Assembly: GCF_001679785.1 (NCBI RefSeq)
Contig: NZ_CP016290.1
Coordinates: 1 to 64,000 of the forward strand
Length of the DNA: 64,000 nucleotides
Source of the DNA: Rhizobium leguminosarum
GTDB lineage: Bacteria; Pseudomonadota; Alphaproteobacteria; Rhizobiales; Rhizobiaceae
Direction: 5' to 3'
Made by a program: the position numbers and the translations under genes. Position 1 is the first letter of the stretch. The number at the start of each line of letters is the position of its first letter. Under the pieces are notes generated by a model that was not told the origin of the DNA, did no database searches, and worked only from the letters and a program-made list of their open reading frames with translations. Positions 45,397 through 55,082 of the stretch are shown here, in pieces.

Positions 45397-47058
45397 TCAG
45401 ACGCCGAGCGATGCCTTGTAGAGGGCTATCTGCTTGTCTCGGCCCAGCTGATCGGTGATCTTCTCCCAGGCAACGGCTATCGCATCCGCCCCCTTCTGGG
45501 CTGTCATCTGGCCGGCGAACACCTTGGCCAACTCGTCTTCCGCGACGCTGTAATACTGGAAGATGCCGGGGATGCGCGGCTCAATGGCAGCATTGGGGTG
45601 GTTGTACGAGTTCGACTGCGAGGCAAGGTAGTTTGAGATGAAGGCCTCGTCGTAGCCGGCCTCGACCCATTCCTTGGTGTCGAACTGGCTCTTGCGATAG
45701 CACTGGAAGCCCGACGGATATGCCGCCATCCACAGAGCCAGGTCCTTGCCGCCGAGATGGGCAGCCGCGCTCCAGGCTGCCTTCTTCTTTTTTTCGTCGC
45801 TGTCGACCCGGGCCATGACGTAAACGCCCCATCCGAGGTAAGCCATGTTCGGGGCGTGGTTCGGACCGCTCGGCAACTTGTCCCACTGACCGGTCTTCGA
45901 ATTGTAGACGTCGTCCGAGCCAGGCAGGATATCGAAGGCGACAGTGTCGCCGATCACCGACGTGTCGCTGGTGCGCGCGCCGGAGCCGACATCGCCCCAC
46001 CAGGAAACCATGGATCCGGTACCAGCCAGGAACTGCTGGAAGGCGGTGGTGCCGGGGTCCGCGTTGAGCTGATCGCCAGACTCCGACGGCAGCGCGTCGA
46101 TCACGTCTTGAATGGCCCGGACCCAGGCCGGGTTGTTGATCCGCGGCTTCATCGTATCAACGTCGAAGAGCCAGGCCTTGTCGTCCGGATGCTTGGCATA
46201 GGCGGTGGCGCGGCTGCCGAGGAAGTAGAAGCCGAAGCCACCCCAGGCTTTCGGCGCATCGAGATAGCCGATCGCTTCCATGCCGCCGATCGTCTTGCCC
46301 TTAAGGAACTTGGTGACTTCCTGAACCTTCTGCCAGGTCTTGGGCACCTCCCACTCGCCCTTGTGCCCCTCGTCCTTCCAGGCCTTTGCCAGATCGGCAT
46401 CGGTGAAGTAGTCGGCGCGGTAATTGAAGTTGTGGCAATCGCCATCAACCGAGATGCGATACGTCTTGCCATCCCAGGTTCCAACCGGCGCCTTGAGGTA
46501 GTCGACATAATCGTCCATGTCGATCTGGGCCTTGACCCAGTCCGGCATTTCGGATGCGAGCCCCTTGCCGCAGACGTCGCCTTCGAAAGGCGCCCCCATC
46601 TCCAGGATATCGAAATCCACCGTCCCGGTGGCGATCGCCTGCTGCAGACGCGGATTGTAGTCTGCCTGCGCCAGATCAATCCACGAAATCTTGGCGCCGG
46701 TGTAGTCTTCCCAGGATTTGAGGAAGCCGCGGAAGATCACATTGTGAAGATTCTGGTTGTTGAGACCCATGAACGACAGTTGGACGCCGGCGAATTCGCC
46801 CTGCTTCACGCTGCGCTTGGTCGCGCCGAGGCAAAGTTCCCCGACCTTCTGCCAATCCGCATCGGTCGGCGACCCCTTGCCGACGCCGGGAATCTGCAGG
46901 ATCTGGCTGCGCAAGGAGGCGTCCTGCGCGTTGGCGCTGCCGACAGCACCGAGAATGGTGCCGGTGGCCGCAAGAGCCCCCAGACTGGCGCCGGTCTTCA
47001 AAATGGCGCGGCGGCTCAGGCCGATCGCCATCATTCTTTCGAAATCACTGACTTTCAT
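45397..47058 (-). CDS. Extracellular solute-binding protein family 1, TAT-exported
   Basis: A 553-residue precursor with a twin-arginine signal (GLSRRAILKTGASLGALAAT) and cleavage near SANA. The mature protein is an SBP_bac_1 fold, at about 520 residues longer than most, with DFDILEMGAPFEGDV, KTWQKVQEVTKFLKG and TAFQQFLAGTGSMVSWWGDV. TAT export suggests folding or cofactor binding in the cytoplasm. The ligand is probably an oligosaccharide or polyol; the nearby FucU-like mutarotase hints at a fucose- or ribose-like sugar. Confidence 0.88.
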   Translation of the reverse strand: MKVSDFERMMAIGLSRRAILKTGASLGALAATGTILGAVGSANAQDASLRSQILQIPGVGKGSPTDADWQKVGELCLGATKRSVKQGEFAGVQLSFMGLNNQNLHNVIFRGFLKSWEDYTGAKISWIDLAQADYNPRLQQAIATGTVDFDILEMGAPFEGDVCGKGLASEMPDWVKAQIDMDDYVDYLKAPVGTWDGKTYRISVDGDCHNFNYRADYFTDADLAKAWKDEGHKGEWEVPKTWQKVQEVTKFLKGKTIGGMEAIGYLDAPKAWGGFGFYFLGSRATAYAKHPDDKAWLFDVDTMKPRINNPAWVRAIQDVIDALPSESGDQLNADPGTTAFQQFLAGTGSMVSWWGDVGSGARTSDTSVIGDTVAFDILPGSDDVYNSKTGQWDKLPSGPNHAPNMAYLGWGVYVMARVDSDEKKKKAAWSAAAHLGGKDLALWMAAYPSGFQCYRKSQFDTKEWVEAGYDEAFISNYLASQSNSYNHPNAAIEPRIPGIFQYYSVAEDELAKVFAGQMTAQKGADAIAVAWEKITDQLGRDKQIALYKASLGV

Positions 47059-47143
47059 AATTCACTCCTCCCGTTGAATAAATCACCACACGTGATGGGT
47101 ATCGACCGAGCCCCTGCGTCGCAGGGCATCGGCGAAGCGGCTT

Positions 47144-48205
47144 TCAATCGAGCCGCAATCCGGTTTTCAGATCGAAAAGGTTCACGGATGCCGGGTTTGG
47201 CGTCATCGCCATCGGCTGGCCGGATTGATCCTCCACCCGGTCGCGAAAGACACCGATGACCTTCTGGTTGCCGATCCGGGCAAAGACCTGTGTCTCTGAT
47301 CCCGTCGTCTCCACGACAGTGACGTTGGCCGTCACTTCGCCGCCAAGTGCGAAATGCTCCGGCCGGATGCCGTAGAAGGCGGGTCGACCGTCGGAGCCTT
47401 CGGGTGCACGAACAAGCGGCAACCGGATACTGTCGTCGGTCTCGAAAAAGGGTGCCCCGGACGCCCGGATGTGGCCTTTGAGCAGGTTCATCGACGGCGA
47501 GCCTATGAAACCGGCAACGAAAGTGTTGGCCGGCTTGTCATAAAGTTCGAGCGGTGAACCAATCTGTTCGACGCGTCCGTCCCGCAGGACAACGATGCGA
47601 TCCGCCATCGTCATCGCCTCGACCTGGTCATGGGTGACATAGATCATCGTGGTCGCAAGCCGCCGCTGCAATTCCTTGATCTCGGCGCGCATCTGCACTC
47701 GCAGCTTCGCATCCAGATTGGAAAGCGGTTCATCGAACAGAAAAACCTTGGGATCGCGCACGATCGCCCGTCCCATGGCGACACGTTGTCTCTGGCCCCC
47801 GGAGAGTTGACGCGGATAGCGTGCGAGATAAGGAACCAGATCGAGAATCTCGGCCGCTTTCTTCACACGGTCATCGATATCCGCCTTAGGCTCTCCGCGC
47901 ATTTTCAAGGCGAAGCCCATGTTCTCGGCGACGGTCTTGTGGGGATAGAGAGCGTAGCTCTGGAAGACCATCGCAATGTCGCGATCTTTTGGTGGCAGAT
48001 CGTTCACCACCTGGCCGTCGATGCGGATATCGCCGAATGTGATCGGCTCCAGGCCCGCCACCATGCGCAGAAGCGTGGATTTGCCGCAGCCCGAAGGGCC
48101 AACCAGAACCACGAACTCGCCATCGGGTATTTCCACCGAAACCCCGTGAATAACGGTCAGGCTTCCGTAGGCTTTGCCGACGTTCACGATATTCATGGAT
48201 GCCAA
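47144..48205 (-). CDS. MalK/UgpC-type ABC transporter ATP-binding protein
   Basis: A 353-residue ATPase with Walker [14 protein letters not shown]-loop [10 protein letters not shown], signature [15 protein letters not shown], Walker [13 protein letters not shown] and switch His in [13 protein letters not shown]-terminal TOBE-type regulatory domain follows ([11 protein letters not shown]). I place the start at TTG 48205, reading [14 protein letters not shown]. It has GGGAGG at good spacing and matches the usual MASV... start of the family; ATG 48196 is the alternative. It is the first gene of the operon and serves the MalF/MalG-type permeases. Confidence 0.9.
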   Translation of the reverse strand: MASMNIVNVGKAYGSLTVIHGVSVEIPDGEFVVLVGPSGCGKSTLLRMVAGLEPITFGDIRIDGQVVNDLPPKDRDIAMVFQSYALYPHKTVAENMGFALKMRGEPKADIDDRVKKAAEILDLVPYLARYPRQLSGGQRQRVAMGRAIVRDPKVFLFDEPLSNLDAKLRVQMRAEIKELQRRLATTMIYVTHDQVEAMTMADRIVVLRDGRVEQIGSPLELYDKPANTFVAGFIGSPSMNLLKGHIRASGAPFFETDDSIRLPLVRAPEGSDGRPAFYGIRPEHFALGGEVTANVTVVETTGSETQVFARIGNQKVIGVFRDRVEDQSGQPMAMTPNPASVNLFDLKTGLRLD

Positions 48206-48566
48206 TGCGTATTCCTCCCGGTGCGTCGCGCTCCCCACGACGTTTGATCGTCCCTCCAGAAGGCGGCGGCGGGGCGTCGCATCCAGCAACACCGCCGCCG
48301 CCCGGTCCGCCCTGGGAGGGACATCATTTCGGTGAACCACTTCACATACGAACATATTGTTGTACAGTCGTTCATTCGATGAGTTCGGAATTATTTTATT
48401 CCACCGCTCATTTTCCCCGCCTCTTTCGGCATTACGCTGAGAATAGCCGGACGACCCGCCCTACGCCAGATGGACATGCGCTGCATATCGCTCAAAGCTC
48501 GATTTGCAAACATCACGACACACATATACTCTGTGAAGATATGCCTGCAGCTAAGGGAGGCACTAG
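48206..48566. promoter_or_regulatory. Divergent control region with GC-rich leader hairpin
   Basis: This 361-bp stretch separates the MalK-type operon from the divergent FucU-like gene. A strong GC hairpin (48262-48273 with 48292-48303, GGCGGCGGCGGG pairing with CCGCCGCCGCCC) lies in the leader of the ATPase gene. Around 48345-48380 there is an AT-rich segment, ACATATTGTTGTACAGTCG, that could hold the promoters and an operator. I cannot assign the regulator. Confidence 0.45.
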
Positions 48567-49007
48567 ATGCTAAAAAGAATCGATCCGGTCATCACCGCTG
48601 AACTGATCCACGCGTTGATGTTGATGGGACACGGGGACCAATTGGTCTTGTGCGATGTCAACCATCCCGCCCAGACCATCGCCCGGAACACCACCTACGG
48701 CCGCCTCATTGACGTCTCCGGCTGCGGTCTTGAGCGTACAGCGGAAGCAATCCTCAAACTTTATCCGCTCGACACATTCGTCGACGCCCCCGTGAAACGG
48801 ATGCAGGTTGTCGGCGACCCCGAAAAGCAGATGCCAATCTTTTCCGCGATGCAGACGGTTGTCGATCGCGCGGAAGCGCGGCCGATCAAGATGGATGCAT
48901 TGGAACGTTTCGCATTTTACGAGGCGGCTAAAAACTCATTTGCAATTGTCAGAACCTCGGACCCGGGACCTTATGGGTGCTTCATTTTCAGCAAAGGCAT
49001 TATTTAG
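48567..49007 (+). CDS. RbsD/FucU-family sugar mutarotase
   Basis: A 146-residue protein with the FucU/RbsD pattern: MLKRIDPVITAELIHALMLM, MGHGDQLVLCDVNHPA with the catalytic His region, and the terminal FAIVRTSDPGPYGCFIFSKG with the Tyr/Lys cluster. The family interconverts alpha and beta anomers of fucose or ribose after uptake. The ATG at 48567 follows AAGGGAGG. It is divergent from the MalK-type operon and probably works with one of the two sugar importers. Confidence 0.88.
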   Translation: MLKRIDPVITAELIHALMLMGHGDQLVLCDVNHPAQTIARNTTYGRLIDVSGCGLERTAEAILKLYPLDTFVDAPVKRMQVVGDPEKQMPIFSAMQTVVDRAEARPIKMDALERFAFYEAAKNSFAIVRTSDPGPYGCFIFSKGII

Positions 49008-49172
49008 TCAGCCTGGCGCAGCGGCACAAAGCGGACAGCCGGACATACATCCGACAGACCACGCCGTCCAACGCGTTCCGCCGCGCCGATGCCTGAACGG
49101 ACCTGCGCATGGGATCGTAGAGCATGCGAAAGAAGGCATCCGCCATCTCATAGGCAAGATCCGGTTCCAACC

Positions 49173-50294
49173 AGCACTGTTGCATGGATCAGACTTTGGA
49201 CGAGGCAACCCTATCCACTGCATTTTTCATGCAACGCGCTCGAACTTAGGCCGGCCAAGTTCTGTCATCCGGTTAAGAACACGGACGCCAATCTTCGCTT
49301 CAGTCTTCTGATTGTCAAAATGTCGGGCTTTGAGTTTGGGCCCGATCACAGCCTTCCATCGACCCATCTGGGTCTCAGCGCGACTGCGCTTGTTGTAGCC
49401 GGTGGATTTCTGCCATGCCATCCGCCCTTTGGTCTGGATTTCTGCAATATGGCGATCGCGGACAGATGGAACCAGCACCGATTGAGGGCTGGCAACGGCA
49501 GTCTTGGGAGGTGGGATAATAATCTCCACGATCTCACCAAAGCGTGTCGCCAGAAGATCTCGGCTTGGCGTTCCATCATAGGCGCCGTCGGCAATGAACT
49601 TCTCGACGGGGCCACCGATCTGGTCCAGAAGTCCTGGTAACGCTGTCGGATCGCCGACATCATCCACGGTCAGATCGGAACAAACAATCTCACCACTGAC
49701 AAGATTGAGACCAAGGTGCAGTTTGCGCCATCTTTTGCGTTTGGCCTTGGTTTTATGCTTGTTTTCCAGCCACTCGCCCGAGCCGAAGACCTTCAAGCCG
49801 GGGCTGTCGACAACCAGATGGACCGGACCTGATGTTGTGGCTCGGGACTTTGTCGACGGCAACGCCAGCCCTTTGCTCCGGCGAGACAGGGTGGAGACGT
49901 CAGGCACGGCAATATCGAACCCCATCAGCGCCGCGACACTGCGCATCAAGCCTTGGGTCTGGCGTAGCGCCAGCCCGTAGACGACGCGCAGGGTCAAGCA
50001 CAACGTAATCGCCAGATCCGAGTATTTCGGCTGACCACCCCGCGATGTCCGCCTCCGCGCCGTCCATAAAGACAGGGCCTCATCCTTCACCCAGATGGTC
50101 AAATCACCACGTTGACGCAGGCTTTCATTATATGCCGGCCAATTCGTCACTTGATATTTCTGCTTGGCAATCTTGTCCCGCCGATCGGCATTGAACGTGT
50201 GCGGCATCGTCGAAATCCACATCAGGAGACTGAAAACTTGAGACTGAAAACCACCGCTCAATATCAGTCGACGGGTGATCCACGCAACAACGCC
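49173..50294 (-). mobile_element. IS5-family element (IS903-like), about 1.1 kb
   Basis: Imperfect inverted ends resemble IS903-type termini. The left end, 49173-49191, contains CTGTTGCATGGATCA; the right end, 50276-50294 read in reverse, is GGCGTTGTTGCGTGGATCA. They share TGTTGC-TGGATCA. I see no 9-bp target duplication, so the ends may have been rearranged or the insertion is old. Confidence 0.7.
49227..50207 (-). CDS. IS5-family transposase
   Basis: A 326-residue DDE transposase starting MPHTFNADRRDKIAKQKYQV (ATG 50207; ATG 50222 is possible). It has the DDE_Tnp_1 core with LVVDSPGLKVFG (first Asp), VEKFIADGAYDGTPSR (second Asp) and the YNKRSRAETQMGRWK block (Glu). It shows no frameshift. 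The extension to 50303 crosses the terminal repeat and is not part of the gene. Confidence 0.88.
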   Translation of the reverse strand: MPHTFNADRRDKIAKQKYQVTNWPAYNESLRQRGDLTIWVKDEALSLWTARRRTSRGGQPKYSDLAITLCLTLRVVYGLALRQTQGLMRSVAALMGFDIAVPDVSTLSRRSKGLALPSTKSRATTSGPVHLVVDSPGLKVFGSGEWLENKHKTKAKRKRWRKLHLGLNLVSGEIVCSDLTVDDVGDPTALPGLLDQIGGPVEKFIADGAYDGTPSRDLLATRFGEIVEIIIPPPKTAVASPQSVLVPSVRDRHIAEIQTKGRMAWQKSTGYNKRSRAETQMGRWKAVIGPKLKARHFDNQKTEAKIGVRVLNRMTELGRPKFERVA

Positions 50295-50742
50295 CAATTC
50301 CACGGTGTAGATCCCCTTGTCCCTCCTGCGTTCAATGCAGAAGGAAGATAGGTGGCCGGATTCTACTCCGCCCCTACGGCGAGATTATCGCGCCGTTACC
50401 GTGGCCGACTTTTGCACCGGCGCTCTCAAACGTTATCTTCATCTGGTTCACTCGCCGGAGTTTCAGCTTGTACACGGCGCACCTGAACATCAGTCCGGCG
50501 TCTGATCCTTTCGTCTGGTCACCTCCTCAACTCCGATGTCTTCTGTCGCAATTGCGAAGGGGTAGGCGAAGGGGATCGGGTTCGCAGGATCGCGCCGTCG
50601 GCAATCGGCGCACCCGGCAGCCTTCGCCGGCGCTGTCTATCCTGCACGTGACGAGGAAGGGGCTGGCCGAAGACGAACAGCCCGGCATCTGCGATCCACG
50701 CTGATGCCGGCCGAGATCGGCGGAACTTGGCAGGGGAAAAAG
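50295..50742. other. Gene-free stretch after the IS5-type element
   Basis: About 450 bp with only short open frames and no recognisable protein, RNA or repeat. It is probably decayed sequence. Confidence 0.45.
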
Positions 50743-51087
50743 CTATCCGTGGATATAGGCAGCGGACAACGGTCCGAGCTGCGCCGAGATCTGTCGCCAC
50801 CTCGCCGGCTGCGCGCCGGTGCGGGAAATCATCGCTTCGATCAAGCCGGTCGATACCGCATGCTTCAGTTTGGGGTCACCGCTTCGCATGCCGAGCTCGA
50901 TCAGCTCGAATACCCTCTGGCGGTCTTCAAGCGATGAAAAACGCTCGGCGATCAGCCATCCTATATCCGAATAGAGGGCGTGCATGGCGGAGAGATCGAT
51001 CGGCTGGCCGGTTGTCGATCCTGCTTCCAGGGCCGGCGCCCCAGGTATGTTCTGCGTCAGTTCGGATGTGATTGTGCTGGTATCCAT
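50743..51087 (-). CDS. Small hypothetical protein downstream of an XRE regulator
   Basis: A 114-residue protein, MDTSTITSELTQNIPGAPAL then SAMHALYSDIGWLIAERFSS and DRQRVFELIELGMRSGDPKL. I do not recognise it. It appears helical after residue 30 and soluble. The ATG at 51087 has CAAGGA upstream. It lies 49 bp after the XRE gene and may be its partner; an antitoxin-toxin relation is possible but has no direct support. Confidence 0.5.
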   Translation of the reverse strand: MDTSTITSELTQNIPGAPALEAGSTTGQPIDLSAMHALYSDIGWLIAERFSSLEDRQRVFELIELGMRSGDPKLKHAVSTGLIEAMISRTGAQPARWRQISAQLGPLSAAYIHG

Positions 51088-51136
51088 CGATGTCGTTCCT
51101 TGTCCTGCTGAAATCGTTTGGCGCGGCCGTTGGCCG

Positions 51137-51427
51137 TCAGTCCGGACGAAAGGCAGAAACGTTGTCACTGGTGATCCAGGTTGGCCCTTCGCCACGTCCG
51201 CTGACGAGCCACGCCAGGCTGACCCCGAGCGCTTCGGCAATCATCACGAGGCGGTCGGGGAAGGGAGCGTCACGATCGTTTTCCCAGTCGATCCAAGTGC
51301 CTGCCGCGATGCCGATTGCGAGGGCGGCGGCTTCGACCGACAGGCCGTTCGCGTCGCGCGCCAGCGATATCCGGCCGCCGATGGTGTCGTCAGTCGTGTA
51401 GAATGTGTCCGGGCTGTCGATATACAA
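51137..51427 (-). CDS. XRE-family helix-turn-helix regulator
   Basis: A 96-residue protein with a Cro/C1-type HTH: GGRISLARDANGLSVEAAAL, AIGIAAGTWIDWENDRDAPF and MIAEALGVSLAWLVSG. The start is probably TTG 51427, since GGAGCGACAG precedes it and no ATG lies nearby. It sits 70 bp downstream of the betaine-type binding-protein gene on the same strand and may control the small gene after it. Confidence 0.75.
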   Translation of the reverse strand: MYIDSPDTFYTTDDTIGGRISLARDANGLSVEAAALAIGIAAGTWIDWENDRDAPFPDRLVMIAEALGVSLAWLVSGRGEGPTWITSDNVSAFRPD

Positions 51428-51497
51428 CTGTCGCTCCTGCTCGATCTTGCGAAGATGCTCACCAGCACGATGGTGCTGGGGAGCATGATGTCGGAGA

Positions 51498-52370
51498 TCA
51501 GCCTTCCTCGCCGATCCAGCTCTTCACCTGGTCGGGGTGGTCGGCAATGTACTTGTCGACTGCTTCATCATAGGAGCTCTGCTGCGCGGTAAACATCGCC
51601 GCTTCCAGATCGGGAATCGGCAGCTTCATGCGCGACAGGAAGTCGGCAACCTTGGGATTTTCCGACTTGAAGTCCTTGCGCGCCAGAATGTCGACGTGCT
51701 CGGCTTCACCCAGCGACTTTTTCGGGTCGTCGAGGTAGCGCAGCTGGTGCTTGCCGAACATCCAGTGCGGGCTCCAGGCGGTGGCCACGAACCACTTTTC
51801 GCCGCGCACGGCGCGATCGACGGTGGTCAGCATGCCGGCTTCGCTGGAGATCTGCAGCTTGTAGCTGCCCAGCCCGTAATCCTTCTCGGCCTTCTCCGAA
51901 AGGCGCGTTAGGCCGGCGCCGGGGTCGATGCCCTGGATGGTGCCGGAGAGCTTCTTCTGGACGTCTTCCTTCTTGAGATCCTCGATCGAGCCGATCTGGT
52001 CTGCGGGAATGTAGTCCGGGACGACCCAGCCGAGCTTGGCGCCGTCATAGACGGTGCCGAGCGTCTCGACCTTCTCCTTGACCTTGGCATAATAGTCTGC
52101 ATGGGTCTGCGGCAGCCAGGCCATCATCATCGCATCGAGATCGCCGCGGCCGACACCCTGGTAGAGCGGCGCCACGTCTGCCTGCACAAGCTCGACCTTC
52201 TGGTTGAGCTTGGTCTCGATCAGCCTGGCAGCGAGCTTAGTGACGAATTCGGCGTCGGACCATGCGGCCCAGCCGATCTTCACCGGCTTGGCATCCGCAG
52301 CCATGGTCGCTGTGACGGTACCAACGAGAAGGGCGGCGGCGAGGCCGAGGGTTGCGAGTGTTTTGAACAT
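51498..52370 (-). CDS. Glycine betaine/choline-type ABC substrate-binding protein
   Basis: A 290-residue precursor starting MFKTLATLGLAAALLVGTVT (52370) with AAAAGGAGCACAT upstream and cleavage near TMAA-DAK. It is an OpuAC-type fold with aromatic residues suited to quaternary ammonium binding: IGWAAWSDAEF, MMMAWLPQTHADYY, GWVVPDYIP and TAWSPHWMF. The in-frame extension to 52589 lies outside the natural start. Last gene of a three-gene importer operon. Confidence 0.88.
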   Translation of the reverse strand: MFKTLATLGLAAALLVGTVTATMAADAKPVKIGWAAWSDAEFVTKLAARLIETKLNQKVELVQADVAPLYQGVGRGDLDAMMMAWLPQTHADYYAKVKEKVETLGTVYDGAKLGWVVPDYIPADQIGSIEDLKKEDVQKKLSGTIQGIDPGAGLTRLSEKAEKDYGLGSYKLQISSEAGMLTTVDRAVRGEKWFVATAWSPHWMFGKHQLRYLDDPKKSLGEAEHVDILARKDFKSENPKVADFLSRMKLPIPDLEAAMFTAQQSSYDEAVDKYIADHPDQVKSWIGEEG

Positions 52371-52434
52371 ATGTGCTCCTTTTGTGAAGGTTCGCATTAG
52401 ACGGGTCGTTGCCCGCAATGGTCTGACGCGGGGG

Positions 52435-53316
52435 TCAGGCGGTAGCGGTCGCCAGTTCCTCGCGCTCGGTCTTGCGGAACAGTCCCAGCCAGAAGGCGGC
52501 GCGGGGCTTTCCGAGGCTCTGGGTGATCCGGTCGAGAATGACGGCCAGGATGACAACGGCGATACCGCCTTCGAAGCCGGTGCCGACATCGAGACGCTGG
52601 ATGCCCGTCAGTACCGTGTTGCCGATGCCGCCGGCACCGATCATCGAGGCGATCACCACCATCGACAGCGACAGCATGATCGTCTGGTTGATGCCGGCCA
52701 TGATCGAGGGCAGGGCATTCGGCAACTGCACCTTGAAGAGCAACTGCGTGGCGGTGCAGCCGAAGGCATTGCCGGCCTCGATGAATTCGCCATCCACTTG
52801 GCGGATGCCGAGATTGGTGAGGCGGGCCACCGGTGGCATCGAGAAGATCACCGTGGCGATCGCGCCGGGTACGGCACCGAGGCCGAAGAACATCGCGGCC
52901 GGGATCAGGTAGACGAAGGCCGGCATGGTCTGCATCAGGTCCAGAACAGGGCGCACGAAGGCGGCGACGGAATCCTTGCGCGCCATGGAGATGCCGAGCG
53001 GCAGGCCGACCAGCATGGCGATCAGCGTCGAGGCGATCACCAGCGACAGCGTCTCCATCATCGGGCCCCAGAGGGCGATGTGATTGACGAGCAGCAGGCC
53101 GAGCGCGGTGAAGACCGCAAAGCCGATGCCGACACGCCAGAGCGACAGGATCACGAAGATCGCGATGCCGACAGGCATGGGGATAGCCAGCAGGGCATTC
53201 TGGATGCCATCCGTGACGAAGCCGATGGTCGCGGCGATGGCGTCCAGCAGCGGTGAGAAATTGTCGAGGACGTAATTGACGGCAGCGTCGATGCCGTTTC
53301 CGATATCGAAGTTCAT
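52435..53316 (-). CDS. proW: Glycine betaine/proline-type ABC permease
   Basis: A 293-residue ProW/OpuAB-like permease. Six or seven helices are visible (MPVGIAIFVILSLWRVGIGF, LSLVIASTLIAMLVGLPLGI), with the BPD_transp_1 loop GEFIEAGNAFGCTATQLLFK. It lies between the ATPase and binding-protein genes with short gaps, so it is part of one operon for osmoprotectant or choline uptake. Confidence 0.88.
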   Translation of the reverse strand: MNFDIGNGIDAAVNYVLDNFSPLLDAIAATIGFVTDGIQNALLAIPMPVGIAIFVILSLWRVGIGFAVFTALGLLLVNHIALWGPMMETLSLVIASTLIAMLVGLPLGISMARKDSVAAFVRPVLDLMQTMPAFVYLIPAAMFFGLGAVPGAIATVIFSMPPVARLTNLGIRQVDGEFIEAGNAFGCTATQLLFKVQLPNALPSIMAGINQTIMLSLSMVVIASMIGAGGIGNTVLTGIQRLDVGTGFEGGIAVVILAVILDRITQSLGKPRAAFWLGLFRKTEREELATATA

Positions 53317-53338
53317 AGTATATCCGATGTGTTTGGGG

Positions 53339-54571
53339 TCAGCTGGCGCGGTCGAGCGTTTCGAGCAGCGCCGACTTGCTGATGGAGCCGATATAGCGGT
53401 TGCGATCGCAGACGACGGGTACCGGCCATGGGCTGGCGGCGACCTTGCCGAGCACGTTCGACAAAGGCTCGGAAGCCGGAATGGCCTGGATCTCGGTCAG
53501 GAAAGCGCCGCGATAGGGGTCGGCTGCCTTGGCCCGCATCTTCTCGATCAGCGAAGTTTGGCTGATCATGCCGTGATAGGTCTTGTCGCGGCCGAGGATG
53601 ATCGCGTATTCACGATCGTAGTTCTTCATCCGCTCAAGCGCTGCGGCAGCGGACACGCCTTCGCGCTCGATGATCGTCACCTGCGACTTGCGGGCAACAT
53701 CGCCGGCCTTGAAGACATGGGCGACATCGACATTGCGGAAGAACGAGCGAACATAGTCGTTGGCCGGCTGGGTGACGATTTCGTCGGGCGTGCCGACCTG
53801 CACGACATTGCCGTTCTGCATGATGCAGATCCGGTCGCCGATGCGCATCGCCTCGTCGAGATCGTGGCTGACGAAAACGATGGTGCGGCTGTGTTCCGAC
53901 TGCAGGCGAACCAGTTCGTCCTGCATTTCCGTGCGGATCAGCGGGTCGAGGGCCGAGAAGGCTTCGTCCATCAGCAGGATCGTCGGCTCGCTGGCCAGTG
54001 CGCGGGCAAGGCCGACGCGCTGCTTCATGCCACCGGAGAGCTGGTCCGGGCGGCTGTCGGCATAGCCATCGAGGCCGACGGCCTTCAGCGCCGCCAGTGC
54101 CTTCTGCTTGCGGCCGGCCTCGCCGACACCGGCGACTTCGAGACCGAAGGCGGCGTTGTTGAGGACCGTGCGGTTCGGCAGCAGTGCAACGGATTGGAAG
54201 ACCATGCTGATGTCGCGGCGGCGAAGCGCGATCAGCTCGCTGCGCGACATGCCGGTGATGTCGCGGCCATCAATCTCGATCGATCCGGAACTCGGTTCGA
54301 TCAGTCGGTTGAGAAGGCGCAGCAGCGTTGATTTGCCGGAGCCCGACAGGCCCATGATCACGAATATCTCGCCGGCACGAATATCGAAACTGGCGTCGTT
54401 GACGCCGATCGAGCAGCCCGTTGCTGCATGAATTTCAGACTTGGTCTTTCCGGCCCGCAGTAGTGCGAAGGCTTTTTTCGGATGCTCGCCGAAGACTTTG
54501 TAGATGTTCTTGAGGCTGATCTTGGTCGTTGCCGATTGTGTCGGCGCGTCTTTTTCAGTTGCAGAATTCAT
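53339..54571 (-). CDS. proV: Glycine betaine/proline-type ABC ATP-binding protein with CBS-like tail
   Basis: A 410-residue ProV-like ATPase: IMGLSGSGKSTLLRLLN (Walker A), VFQSVALLPN, QLSGGMKQRVGLARAL, ILLMDEAFSALD and FVSHDLDEA. The N-terminal KAFALLRAGKTKSEI segment is typical of ProV. The C-terminal 120 residues form a CBS pair that senses ionic strength in this family. First gene of the operon; its ribosome binding site is weak. Confidence 0.9.
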   Translation of the reverse strand: MNSATEKDAPTQSATTKISLKNIYKVFGEHPKKAFALLRAGKTKSEIHAATGCSIGVNDASFDIRAGEIFVIMGLSGSGKSTLLRLLNRLIEPSSGSIEIDGRDITGMSRSELIALRRRDISMVFQSVALLPNRTVLNNAAFGLEVAGVGEAGRKQKALAALKAVGLDGYADSRPDQLSGGMKQRVGLARALASEPTILLMDEAFSALDPLIRTEMQDELVRLQSEHSRTIVFVSHDLDEAMRIGDRICIMQNGNVVQVGTPDEIVTQPANDYVRSFFRNVDVAHVFKAGDVARKSQVTIIEREGVSAAAALERMKNYDREYAIILGRDKTYHGMISQTSLIEKMRAKAADPYRGAFLTEIQAIPASEPLSNVLGKVAASPWPVPVVCDRNRYIGSISKSALLETLDRAS

Positions 54572-55082
54572 ATAATTTGGGCGCCGAGCTCAAGAGGCCA
54601 GGCATTCTCCTTTTTTAGCCGACGCTTGTCGAGACGACAGTATTTGCTGCGCATTTCCAAGTGTCGGTTGTATTTTCAACGTAGCAAAGCGCTATTGATT
54701 TAATCATGTATCTGGCCATCCAAGTAATGGCGCTGCCATCACGGCAATCATCGACAGTAACGTTTGCGTTCGGCGCTTCATGTTCCATTCGAAACCAGCG
54801 CTTCGGCGGAGGAGTTGAACGTTATGTAGGTGGATATACGCTCGATGTCCATAAAAAAATGAAATTTATTGCCAGCGGGTCATTGTGATGGCGCAAAAGT
54901 GGGCTGTTTTGGGCTTCTGCGACCCTGGCGTTGTGGGCGGCTTCGGGTGCATCCAGCGCTGGGTTGCGAAACGGGCGTGTCGCAAAGCGGTCGGCCGAAT
55001 GCGTTGAGCTGAAATACGTTCTGCTCTTCACGCCTTATTGACCTTTTGAAGTCCGAAGAGACGTGCGAGCAGATCGTTCTGA
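54572..55082. other. Upstream region of the betaine-type operon plus decayed sequence
   Basis: About 510 bp. The first 150 bp next to the ATPase gene are AT-rich (54600-54710) and should contain its promoter. The remainder shows only short frames and looks like decay of the dehydrogenase relic beyond it. Confidence 0.4.

Noticed and set aside
49164..50303. 9-bp target duplication around the IS5-type element
   Set aside because: The flanks GTTCCAACC and CAATTCCAC do not match, so no duplication is claimed.
54706..54888. 60-residue plus-strand frame after the betaine-type operon
   Set aside because: No ribosome binding site, no recognisable domain and it lies in promoter-like AT-rich sequence.
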